Origin: Didymodactylos carnosus
Taxonomy: Eukaryota > Rotifera > Eurotatoria > Philodinida > Philodinidae
NCBI GenBank assembly: GCA_905250885.1
Contig: CAJNOQ010002866.1
Coordinates: forward strand, 1 to 22,322
DNA: 22,322 nt
Direction: 5' to 3'
In this document: one piece after another, positions 9,748-18,722 of the stretch
Numbering within the stretch: the first letter of the stretch is position 1
How the letters are laid out: each line of letters starts with the position of its first letter
The notes under the pieces: model-generated
The model's input: only the letters and a program-made list of their open reading frames with translations
The model's database searches: none
Told to the model about the DNA's origin: nothing
Position numbers and translations under genes: made by a program

Positions 9748-11110
9748 TTAGTTCGGTTCAGTTTATTTAGGAACATAAACAAGCATACAGTAAACTATAA
9801 GCTTAAAACTGAACTTATCTAAAAGTTCTGCCAACATGTCCGAGAGAAAAACAATAAACATCGTTGTACAGGATAGAAGATCGATAGATGGAGACCACAA
9901 AACAGTTGATCTATACTATTTGGAGATTAGTTCCAATAGTGCTTCATCCCTAGAGTGAATATAGAATAGTCCGATATTAAACACTTGAAAGTAGTTGCAT
10001 ATCAACGTGAAGAAGAAAATAAAGTTTATTGCTGAGTCGCGAAAAATACTTTTTCGTATTCATCGCACTTAATTAGCCAGAAGATTTTTAATTTCTGGCA
10101 AGAGATACTAAAACTATTTTTAGAAGGCTTCTTTAATTAATAGCGAAACTAATTTCAGATTATTGAATTGTTTAGTTCACTTCTAATTTAGAATATGTAA
10201 ACAAACAAATGAATGAATAAAACTGTTTATCAAATTTTTTATTCATGGAAAAACTACACTGTTTTCGGCTTCTCATAGGTCTTGGAAGCCTAAAAGAACA
10301 ACATCAGTAACGATATACAACTCGGTCTCGCCTTCCATAAAATTACAAAACTTTTTACAAAGATTCGTTTTGCTATTTTTCGGCACAAACTCTGCCTGAA
10401 AGTTTGTTTTTACAAAAACGCACGATCGGTTATAATTAAGTTGATTTGATAGTTCAACACATAATGTGAAAACTTAATTATAAAAAGAAGTAAATTTAAA
10501 AAAATATCGATTCCTTCCACGTTTATTCTCGAAAATGGTGTTTCTGAAAGACTTTCTACTATGAAGGTATCCCTGAAAGAGATCATTGTAATCGTTCATT
10601 CATGGAGAAACAGAATGTCACAATATCACTACACATCAAAACTAAGTGAAAGAATCAATACCTTAATATTTATTATTATCCACTTTAGGATTTTTGAAAA
10701 ACAACTTCGAAAAATATTATCTAAATTTGTAATTGAAAATAGCGGAAATGACTCAATTTTTCTCTGTTCAAAAAACAAAATCAGCTAGGTTTCAAGCTAT
10801 TGAGTGTTGTGATATGGTTGCCTATGAAAAAACGCTCACAATACGACAGTCGTTTTAGAACAAATTTGACTTTGAAATACTGAACTTAAGTATGATTTCT
10901 TTAAGTAGTTTCAAAAAAAGTAGTTTTACTTTAGCTACAGATTTATTTCGGTACAAACTCTCCAATAGCCTCTTGTTGTACTTACAAAAAATCATGGTTT
11001 CTGTATACTAGATTATGTCACGATTGTTTACTACAGTACGCAGGATTCTAAAAGCTTTTGTATAGCAAGGAAAGTGTTCACAAAGACGATGAGAAATTTT
11101 TTTATGCATA
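9748..11110. other. Gene-free AT-rich intergenic stretch upstream of the sugar kinase
   Basis: A 75-codon frame at 10561-10788 is AT-driven and has no domain; I leave it out. Small hairpins occur at about 10076-10099 (gccagaa/ttctggc) and about 10430-10484 (ttataattaagtt/aacttaattataa). Otherwise I see nothing here beyond the promoter region that must serve the kinase gene. Confidence 0.4.
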
Positions 11111-11121
11111 TGCTTTAGATA

Positions 11122-12486
11122 ATGTCTTATCTTGGCATTGATATAGGCACAACGTCTTGTAAATTGTGTCTAATCAACAATGTCAATAATGAAAAATTGG
11201 CTGAAAAATCTCTTGTTCACAACGCTCATGTTGATCAACCATCTCATCCAGAATATGATGAACAATCACCACTAGTTATTGTTGAAAGTATTAAACAACT
11301 GCTTGACTCTGTAAAAGGTCATCCAGTTCAATCGATTCAACTATGTGGTCAAATGCATGGCATTCTCTTTTGGCACTCAAATGATTCACTAAAAATTGTA
11401 TCGAACCTAATAACTTGGCAAGATCAACGTTGTTCAAAAGAATTTCTCGATTCTCTCTCCTCCAAAACAAAAATGTCAGCTGGTTATGGTTTAGCAACAT
11501 ACTCATGGTTAAAACAGAATAAGAGTGAATCAATCAAGAAATATGATCGATGTGGAACAATAATGGACTATATTGCTGAATTATCATGTTATTCACAGAA
11601 TACATCGTTTATATCTACTCAGAATGCAAATAGTTGGGGTTATTATGATATAAAAACAAATACATGGGAAGAAAATGGCTTATTTGATTATTTACCAAAT
11701 ATTGTTCAGCCTGGCACGATTATTGGTCATACATCTTCGAAATCATGTTTTTCCTCCTATTTACCAGAAAATATTCCAGTTTTTGTTTCATTAGGCGACT
11801 TACAATGTTCAGTTTACAGTTGTTTAGAAAATGATAAGAATGATTGCGTCTGTAATATATCAACGTCGGCACAGCTTTGCGTCACCATTGAAAGAAAACA
11901 TGAAATGAACAAAAATTTTAAAGAAGATCAATTATTATCATCTTATATTAGAGTTCCCTATTTTGATAATAATGATTTATTAGTTGCGGCATCACTCAAT
12001 GGTGGAAATGTGTTAACATCATTTATTCAAATGATTGATATGTGGTTAAATGAACTAATACCAAATTCTTCGTCATTTCTCTCTATTCAAGAATTATGGT
12101 CAAAGATAATTCAATTAGGTTTAAAATCATCTTCATGTCCATTACTTGATTTATCAGCTGCTTTGTATGGTGAAAGACATGATCCTGATATGTGTGCATA
12201 CATTCAAAATATTAGATTTAACACAAATATAAACAATATTGGACTTGTATTTCGTTCCATTTGTCATTGGATAATTCAAAATCTGTACACAATGATAACA
12301 AAACAAATTTTAGTAGAAACAAATACACAACGAATTATTTGTACAGGAAATGCACTGATTAAAAATCAATTATTACAAAATGAATTAAAATTGATATTTT
12401 CAGATATGAATGTTATATTTAATCATAATTCGGATGCTGCATATGGTGCTGCTTTATTTTGTTTGCATCATCAATCAAAAAAATGA
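11122..12486 (+). CDS. SHPK: Sedoheptulokinase (FGGY carbohydrate kinase), intronless
   Basis: SHPK phosphorylates sedoheptulose to sedoheptulose 7-phosphate with ATP in the cytosol, feeding the non-oxidative pentose phosphate pathway. The 454 residues align by eye along their whole length with the vertebrate SHPK/CARKL pattern (478 residues in human). Visible motifs are the N-terminal phosphate loop GIDIGTTSCK (5-14), GQMHG (76-80), ITWQDQRCSKEFL (97-109), STQNANSWGYY (165-175), GDLQCSVYSC (225-234, with Asp226 as candidate catalytic base), NISTSAQL (245-252), VAASLNGGNVL (288-298), GERHDPD (350-356), the adenosine-site CTGNALIKNQ (407-416) and SDAAYGAAL (437-445). Nothing is broken. ATG 11122 places the phosphate loop at the expected distance, and a splice-acceptor-like tgctttag ends three bases before it. 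The MAO-like gene follows 411 bases downstream on the same strand. Xylulokinase is the nearest alternative, but the GQMHG/TWQD/QNAxSWGY set favours SHPK. Confidence 0.93.
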   Translation: MSYLGIDIGTTSCKLCLINNVNNEKLAEKSLVHNAHVDQPSHPEYDEQSPLVIVESIKQLLDSVKGHPVQSIQLCGQMHGILFWHSNDSLKIVSNLITWQDQRCSKEFLDSLSSKTKMSAGYGLATYSWLKQNKSESIKKYDRCGTIMDYIAELSCYSQNTSFISTQNANSWGYYDIKTNTWEENGLFDYLPNIVQPGTIIGHTSSKSCFSSYLPENIPVFVSLGDLQCSVYSCLENDKNDCVCNISTSAQLCVTIERKHEMNKNFKEDQLLSSYIRVPYFDNNDLLVAASLNGGNVLTSFIQMIDMWLNELIPNSSSFLSIQELWSKIIQLGLKSSSCPLLDLSAALYGERHDPDMCAYIQNIRFNTNINNIGLVFRSICHWIIQNLYTMITKQILVETNTQRIICTGNALIKNQLLQNELKLIFSDMNVIFNHNSDAAYGAALFCLHHQSKK

Positions 12487-12897
12487 TTAGTGCAATGATA
12501 CAAATTTTTAATTTATGATAAATTCTACTCTGAATATTGTTTTTAGACTTGAATGAGTATTTAGTTTATAACAGACTCTTTCAGTTATCTTTTCATGTTA
12601 CTTTGGTAAGCATGTATTTTCAATCCGTGTGCAATATTGTTTAATCGTATTCAACTACTCATTTTTTTTGCTCTTTTTTACGAGGGGATTAGTTTTTAGT
12701 TTTCCAAACTAACAGTGATTATTTGATTGGATACTTGTTTTTATAAAAAGAAAAAAAATGATCCTTAATTCTTTTTTCTAACTAAATTCTACTATTTTCA
12801 CTTTTAAAACTTTTCAACTTGGTTTCGCCATCAAGGCGAGTGTCACTCTTCTGTTTGAGCCTATGATTTCTCACATCCACATTTTGTTATATTGTAG
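12487..12897 (+). other. Spacer between kinase and MAO-like gene, ending in a splice acceptor
   Basis: The 411-base spacer is AT-rich with poly-T tracts and no reading frame. It ends in a pyrimidine-rich tract and ttgtag, so that AG immediately precedes the MAO-like ATG. This could be the 3' end of a 5'-UTR intron or a spliced-leader acceptor. Confidence 0.5.
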
Positions 12898-15800
12898 ATG
12901 ACTGATAGAAATACAAATAACGTTGATGTATTGGTAATTGGCGGTGGAATATCCGGTTTATATTGTGCAAATTTCATTAAAAAAAAAGCACCACATCTAT
13001 CGGTTCTTGTTTTAGAAGCAAAAGGTAATCGAATAGAACATATTTTTCTAAATACTCAATTTTTTAACACAACGTTATTGCTTTTTATCTCTTTGAGATC
13101 GTCTTGGTGGTCGAACATTAACGATGAATATGAAAACAAAAGAGAATGGAAATGACTATTTTGATATTGGTGGACAATGGGTCACAGATACACAAAAAAA
13201 CGTCACGCAATTATTAAAAGAATTGGGTCTCGAAACTTATAAACAATATCATAAGGGAAAAAGCATTGTTGAAATAAATACATGTGTACAGAGTTATTCA
13301 TTACCATTGCCATTTGTCTCTTTATTATCATTTTTAGAAACAATCTACTCAATATTTAAAGTAAATTATTTCTATTTAATTTTAAGTGTAATTTATAAAT
13401 AATTGTTTTTATTTTAGCTTGAATATTATGTGTCAAAAGTACCAATGTGGAATCCAATGGATAAACATGATGCACGTAAATTAGACACATTAACACTCAA
13501 ATGTTTAATGAAACCATTGATTAATAATAGTAGAATAATTTTTTCTTCTATTTTATATAATTATCTATAATTTTCGGTATATATTTTAGTTGCTTATCCG
13601 TTGATGAGTGCAGCCACACGTACAATATTCGGAGCTGAACCAGAACAGATTAATGCACTATTTGCCTTAACGTACGCACAAGCCGGTGGAGGATTTATGA
13701 AACTTAGTTTAACGGATGCTGGTTGTGCACAAGAATTAAAAATAAAAGTAAATAAAAATAATACTCATCTTCTGCGATATGATATTTGTCACTAACTACT
13801 GTCTTATTTTTGATTTATACAGGGTGGATCACAAGAAATTTCAAAATTATTAGCCAAACAAATTGGTGAAAAATCTGTTCTTCTAGAGAAACCTGTTCAA
13901 AAAATTATACAGTCTAAAAACAGTGGTGAGTGAAAAGATCTCTCTCTCTCTCAGATATATATGTGTAATATTTGTTTATTTCTATTTTTGGCTATTTTAG
14001 ATGATGAAAATAATGTAGTCATTGTTCAAACTAAAATAAATGAAATATATCAGTGTAAAAAATTAGTATTAGCCATTCCACCTTCTCAAATAGGTAGTAT
14101 GAGTCTGGCGTCCAAAGTTTAAATTATAGAATTTAGAGTATTTTTCTGAGTTTATTCTTCGACAATATAGTTTACTCTTAACATAATTCATTAGAACTAA
14201 GTGGGTATCTTGACGGATTGTACACCTATTACAGAATCTTAGAATATAACCACCAAATTTAAAAAAACAAAATTTATACCGGCATGTATGGGTAAAAAGT
14301 CCTGTTCGGTAAATAAAATATCTAGAAAATATAATACCTAGTTTGATTTAAAATGAGTAAAGAAGTACTTGTGTATATACTAATTTATTTTTTTCGTATT
14401 TCAGTACCACTTGAATTTGAGCCGATGTTACCAGGTTCAAAGCGAGAGCTTATGAAACATATGCCCGTGGGCAGCTATATCAAGTTTATCTTTACATTTG
14501 AGAAAGTACGCAATATTGTTTTCTTTCTCTTAAACACTTAACGTGTGTATATATGTTGTATTTAGGCATTTTGGAGAGAAAATGGTTTTAGCGGCGAAGT
14601 AATATCGGATGGAAGTTGGTCAATGGGACAAGCAATAGGACCAATGACATATTTAATTGATGGTACAAGTTGTCATGATTCACCTGCATTGTTAGGTTTT
14701 ATTGGAGGCAAATGTGCAGCAATATGGACAAATGTTTCGGTAAAATAGAGAAAAATGGCTTAGTTTTAAACTTACTTGAACTTAGAAATGCAAGAAATTG
14801 ATTTTAGATGGAAGAACGTCGTGATCGATTATGTGAATGTCTTACACGATATTTTGGAAAAGATTGTTTTGATTATATCGATTATCTTGAAAAGGTTTGT
14901 AGCAAGACATAAAGTGAAGCAACGAAGGTTAAGAATTAAAACAGACCAATTTCGGTACTTCAAGATTCACTTCTCCGATAGCGAGATATACGAGATATAC
15001 AAGAAGTTTTCCTTTTTTTAAATAATACTTGAAATTTTTTGAAAGAAAGAAACATTTTGCATTTTTCACACGATTGATAGATTTCTCCGTCAAGTAGAAT
15101 GATGAAGAGCTCGGATTGTTCATAAATTAGAGATAAAATTTAGGATAATGACGTAATAGCGCCTGTTTTTTTATTTGAAATCTTGTCTTTCATAAATTGA
15201 AGTATTTACGAAAACGACTTTGGAAAGATTTTAGGTTTTTGATGACTGCTCAAAAAAAATTTTAAAGATAAATATCGAAGATCTGACTGTATCACATACT
15301 AGTATTATAAATTTTATTTGAAATTTAAAACCAAGATGAACTTTCAATTATTTAATTTGTTGAAGAAATCTCTTCAACGTTATATGTCCCATGTTGACTC
15401 AAATGAGCAACATCTTGCGAACACGGATAGACGCTGTCTGAGAAGTTTCATTTTAAGTGTTCTTTGATGAGAATTCATCGAGATCGATTAAAGGAATTAA
15501 TAGTTTCTAAGATTACTTTGAGCTGTTAAGCTCTTTCACTTTTGATATCATTCTTCTCTACCAAGAGCACACATCTAAAGTCAATTACATTGATTTTTTG
15601 GTGTCGTTGTAGGATTGGAATTTGGAGCCATACGCCGGTGGATGTCCTTGTCATAATGTTTCCACAGGATCAATGGAATATTTCCTTGATGGTCTACGCG
15701 CGCCATTTCAAAAGCAAGTTTATACTTAGAATTATAAACGATATATTTACTTTTCTCTGTTTTAGTATTCATTTTGCTGGTACCGAAACTGCAAGTGTAT

Positions 15801-16275
15801 GGATGTAGGTGTCTACTGTTTCTCTTTTTTGTATAACAGTCGTCTTTCGAAAAAGGAAGAGAGCAGCATAAAGTGAATAAAACATGTTATGCAGTACCTG
15901 TCCATTTTATTAACTGTAAATGTGAAAGAATAGAAGAATATATGTCGTTTATTAAAATTTATTTCTTTAATTGTCTCTTTTAGGGGTTACATGGATGGTG
16001 CCATTGATGCTGGACGACGAGCTGCTTGTGAAGTAGGAATCCTTTTTCTTATCTCTGATATTTCTTATGCTCTGTTAATGATTTTATTACAGGTTCTACA
16101 TGCTCTGGCTGTTGAACCATTATCGACCGAGGATCTTGCATGCACATATCAAAATCGTTGTACAGAATATGAACATAAAAAAAGGGAAAAATCACAATAC
16201 CCCACCTATCGTTATTTATTTTCATTTATTGTTGTTGTACTAGCATTTTTATTCTATATCGTGTATACAAAGTGA
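12898..16275 (+). CDS. Monoamine-oxidase-like flavin amine oxidase, tail-anchored (13 exons)
   Basis: The inferred exons are 12898-13024, 13098-13360, 13418-13529, 13590-13747, 13823-13925, 14001-14093, 14405-14505, 14566-14739, 14808-14894, 15613-15713, 15766-15804, 15984-16032 and 16093-16275. All phases agree and give 529 residues (human MAO-A 527, MAO-B 520). The family oxidatively deaminates amines with FAD, releasing H2O2. Motifs are GGGISG (15-20), VLEAKDRLGGR with Glu40, GGQW (67-70), AIPPSQI (279-285), Lys312 in VGSYIK (the conserved flavin-water lysine), FW after the exon 7/8 junction, Trp408, GGC with Cys417 (the 8-alpha-cysteinyl FAD residue of MAO), FAGTETA (443-449) and GYMDG with Tyr455. 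Residue 418 is Pro where MAO-A/B have the first cage Tyr. Residues 510-527 are a hydrophobic tail, as in MAO, where it inserts into the outer mitochondrial membrane. Intron 10 uses a GC donor; introns 6, 9 and 11 (311, 718, 179 bases) are long for the gene. Substrate unknown. Confidence 0.92.
15714..15765 (+). other. GC-AG intron of the MAO-like gene
   Basis: The exon ends ...ttcaaaa and the intron starts gcaagttt and ends ctgttttag, 52 bases long. Only this GC donor keeps frame and gives [10 protein letters not shown], matching the family's RIYFAGTETA. The nearby GT at 15718-15719 would put the next exon out of frame. Confidence 0.8.
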
Positions 16276-16409
16276 AATATAGTTTCTATTTAAAATCAAA
16301 TCTATTTTGTGTTATTATTTTTTTTCCGACAAGTGTGATGTTTTCTATTTTCAAATTATTGATTTTTTTTGTTTTCTAGTCAAATATTGTCTGTATTAAA
16401 TTGTTTGGT

Positions 16410-16509
16410 TTATTCCCAAACTCTGCACACTTTCATGCATCCATCGCCTTTGAAGATTCTTTAATCTTAATCTGACATTAATTAAAAGTGTGCAGAGTTC
16501 GGGAAATAA
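16410..16509. repeat. Inverted repeat just downstream of the MAO-like gene
   Basis: ttattcccaaactctgcaca... (16410-16433) is nearly the reverse complement of 16485-16509 (aaagtgtgcagagttcggga...), with one mismatch and one indel, around a loop of about 51 bases. It begins about 135 bases after the stop codon. It may be a small foldback insertion, or may form structure in the 3' UTR if transcription extends that far. Confidence 0.8.
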
Positions 16510-16796
16510 CAAATTTTTTCCACCTTCAAATGATGACAGCAGCCGATTTGAGATCAAATATTGTGTTATTATCCTGTTTTTAGAATAACGCTTTATATTA
16601 TTTTTTTTGTTCATTTATTAACACGTGATTTTTTTCTGAGATATCTTTTTTAAAAATATTTGAGGGCGCATATTTTGATATTTTGTCAATATACATAAAA
16701 ATTCTCGCGTTGAAACTAAGAAATAACCTTTTCTTGAACTGAACTGATTTTCTTCATAATCTGTTTTTGTCCGGTGCCACTAAGCTTATTTGTGAT
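16510..16796. other. Gene-free AT-rich stretch
   Basis: No reading frame is supported. A minus-strand frame overlapping the hairpin at 16396-16614 is a by-product of the repeat. The stretch contains long T runs only. Confidence 0.4.
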
Positions 16797-17877
16797 CTCA
16801 ATTTTATTGATGAATCTTTGATTTCTCGGCAAAAAGAAATCCAATTGAGCTGATATTTTCATTATGACTAGTAGTCATAATATTTTGAAAGGTTGAACTT
16901 TATTGCTCATCAGCCCTATCGAAATTCAAAATTTTTCATTAAATTGGCGCTCAATGTAGACGAATGGAAGCTTCGATCGAGCTAATATCTATATATGGCC
17001 TTTAAAAGTTTCAACTCGTTTGCTTTCTCCTGACAGAATATACAAACTTTTCTCTTTCTGGTAAAGCATGTTTATTTTTCTTCAGTAATCATGATGTTTG
17101 AAAAGTTCAAGTCTTCGTCAACTGGAAATTCCAGCGAAGACAACGCTAAAAATACAACTTCTTGATGTCTTTTTCAATAAACAGTACAAAGTCATTGCTC
17201 ATCGGGTCATCCTGTACGATACTGACATACATTTGGCAGAACGAAATAACATTATCCATCTACACTCTCTCATCCACAGTCAACTTTCTGTCTCCGTTTT
17301 CGTTCCCATGATTCGATACGCCTGGTTCAGGAGTGGCTATGTTGATGAACATCCTGGGCAGTTTCAAACCGTGGTCGATATTTATTTCAAGGCCAAGCAG
17401 GGACACTATGAATACCAGGATATAACTCTTTTCTCCTTCATTCAATGCAGCTACTGTGAAAAGATTATCTGTCTTGATCACTTCTTTGTCAACTACCACA
17501 CTCATTGATACTGAAAAGTAGACGAAAAAACGTTTTTAATGTATGCTTTGTCGATTTTTGCTGTATCTTTTCAGATTACTGAAGAAACATAAACATGCTT
17601 TACCAGAAAGAGAAAAGCTTTTATATTCTGTCAGGAGAAAGCAAACGAGTTGAAACTTTTAAAGGCCATATATAGATATTAGCTTGATCGAAGCTTCCGT
17701 TCGTCTACATTGAGCGCCAATTTAATGAAAAATTTTGAAATTTCGATAGGGCTGATGAGCAATAAAGTTCAACCTTTCAAAATATTATGACTACTATGAC
17801 TACTAGTCATAATGAAAATATCAGCTCAGTTGGATTTCTTTTTGCCGAGAAATCAAAGATTCATCAACAAACTTGAG
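16797..17877. mobile_element. Element with about 300-base, 97% identical inverted arms around one ORF
   Basis: The left arm 16797-17090 and right arm 17574-17877 are reverse complements. By eye they differ at about eight substitutions, one single-base indel and one 9-base insertion in the right arm (an extra copy of a tagtcatag-like unit). They enclose a unique core of 483 bases. The inner boundary on both sides is the splice-acceptor-like tttcttcagtaatc, pointing inwards. Each arm holds a TATA-like string (ctatatatgg) and a near-palindrome attatgact-agt-agtcataat. No target-site duplication was found at the outer ends (ctcaa... / ...ttgag). The shape is that of a foldback-type DNA element, or an inverted duplication, carrying a gene. 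The high arm identity suggests recent origin or gene conversion between arms. Confidence 0.8.
17091..17508 (+). CDS. Hypothetical protein with C-terminal CxxC-type zinc-knuckle-like motif, cargo of the inverted-repeat element
   Basis: The main open frame runs about 136 codons from 17098 (TTG, no ATG) to TGA at 17506-17508. It encodes LYDTDIHL, then VPMIRYAWFRSGYVDEHP, and ends with CSYCEKIICLDHFFVNYH: Cys-x2-Cys-x4-Cys-x2-His, which could bind zinc. A second frame starts with two ATGs at 17091, directly inside the left arm border, and reads 24 codons (including SSEDNAKNTTS) to a stop at 17163-17165, overlapping the start of the main frame. The intended product may therefore need a frame shift, or an exon joined at the cttcag acceptor at 17081-17086, or it may be a one-indel pseudogene. 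GC content is higher than in the arms. I have a vague impression that similar Cys/His-ending proteins recur in bdelloid genomes, but I cannot name a family or function. Confidence 0.5.
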
Positions 17878-18171
17878 TTTTTTGAAAAAACTTTGAAGTT
17901 GTCCAATTCCACTCCAAAGCATCATGGGTACAAAACCAACTTGCAACCAAACTACAAAACCAAGGTTCCCTCATAAGAGAAATTTTTTAATTGAAATAAT
18001 GTAATAAAGGTTAATTCGAGAGAAAGCTATATTTGAATAACAAAAAAAATGAAGGATATACTGGTAGAAAAAATATGAATGTGCAACAGCAACATTAAAA
18101 CTTCGAATAGAAATTATAAGCAGGGGCGCCCGATAAGGGGGCAGGGGAGGGATCCCCCTGCTTTATGAAAA
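17878..18171. other. Gene-free stretch with a GC-rich island
   Basis: Most of this is AT-rich and empty. At 18122-18161 the sequence changes to caggggcgcccgataagggg and on to gcaggggagggatccccctgc, whose ends pair. Such CAGGGGCG-type strings often form the ends of hAT-like transposons. No matching opposite end was found in the window. Confidence 0.4.
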
Positions 18172-18405
18172 AATTTACTTCGAAATCAGGATTTTCTTAC
18201 TCCGAATTTTCTTTGACTTACGAGAATATCCCACGGAGTAAAACGTTTACTCGTATTTTCAGACTAAGACAAATACTCTCATTTTTAGAGTATAAAAGGC
18301 TTACTCTCAATTTCGCAGTTAGGAATTTATCTCTTTTCAAAAGTAAGATATTTACTTCTATTTTCGGAGTAAGACATAGACTTCCATTTTTAGAGTAAAG
18401 CATTT
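18172..18405. repeat. Degenerate tandem array of about 27-base palindromic units
   Basis: Roughly nine units follow the pattern tttactc-(t/c)(n)attttcnga-gtaaga. Each tends to be internally palindromic (ttactc...gagtaa). Good examples are tactctcatttttagagta near 18273-18291 and acttctattttcggagtaag near 18353-18372. A related string recurs singly at about 18668 (aaaatttactccgaaatt). The open frames on both strands here are products of the repeat. Confidence 0.6.
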
Positions 18406-18722
18406 GTTTTTTCTCTTTCTGTGTTTGATAAGAAATAAAAAAATTTCTATCATGTACATAAATAAGATAAGATAAATAGAATAGACTGTATCATGACCTC
18501 GGTAAATGTATTTTTATATAAGGTATTTATAAGGTGTTTTTATACTATAAGGCTTTGTGTTGAAGTAAATAGAATTAAACAGAAGGAAATTCAGTCTTGC
18601 TTTAGAAGAAAACTGCTTAGAATATTTATCTTTTTTTTAAGTTTTACTGTAGTTTTTAGAAGCATAAAAATTTACTCCGAAATTAATTTTACATCAAAGT
18701 TCCATCATGTTAGCATCTATTT
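18406..18722. other. 3' flank of the F-box gene, no gene seen
   Basis: AT-rich DNA. An 80-codon plus-strand frame at 18493-18735 is low complexity and overlaps the F-box gene end; I do not accept it. Confidence 0.45.

Noticed and set aside
10561-10788. 75-codon frame with an ATG
   Set aside because: Lys/Ile-rich, no similarity I recognise, no splice context. A tiny real peptide cannot be excluded.
11291-11533. 80-codon minus-strand frame
   Set aside because: Antisense shadow of the sedoheptulokinase coding sequence.
11122-12486. Bacterial origin (horizontal transfer) of the intronless kinase
   Set aside because: Its motifs match animal SHPK closely and its codon use fits the AT-rich surroundings. 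Lack of introns alone is weak evidence.
14776-15123. Open frames on both strands in and after exon 9 of the MAO-like gene
   Set aside because: The plus frame is out of phase with the real exon 14808-14894; the rest lies in the 718-base intron.
15581-15772. Minus-strand frame over MAO exon 10
   Set aside because: Antisense shadow of a supported exon.
17260-17505. Minus-strand frame inside the inverted-repeat element
   Set aside because: Antisense to the longer Cys/His-ending plus frame, which has the better protein character.
18165-18403. Open frames on both strands over the 27-base repeat array
   Set aside because: Periodic peptides produced by the tandem repeat.
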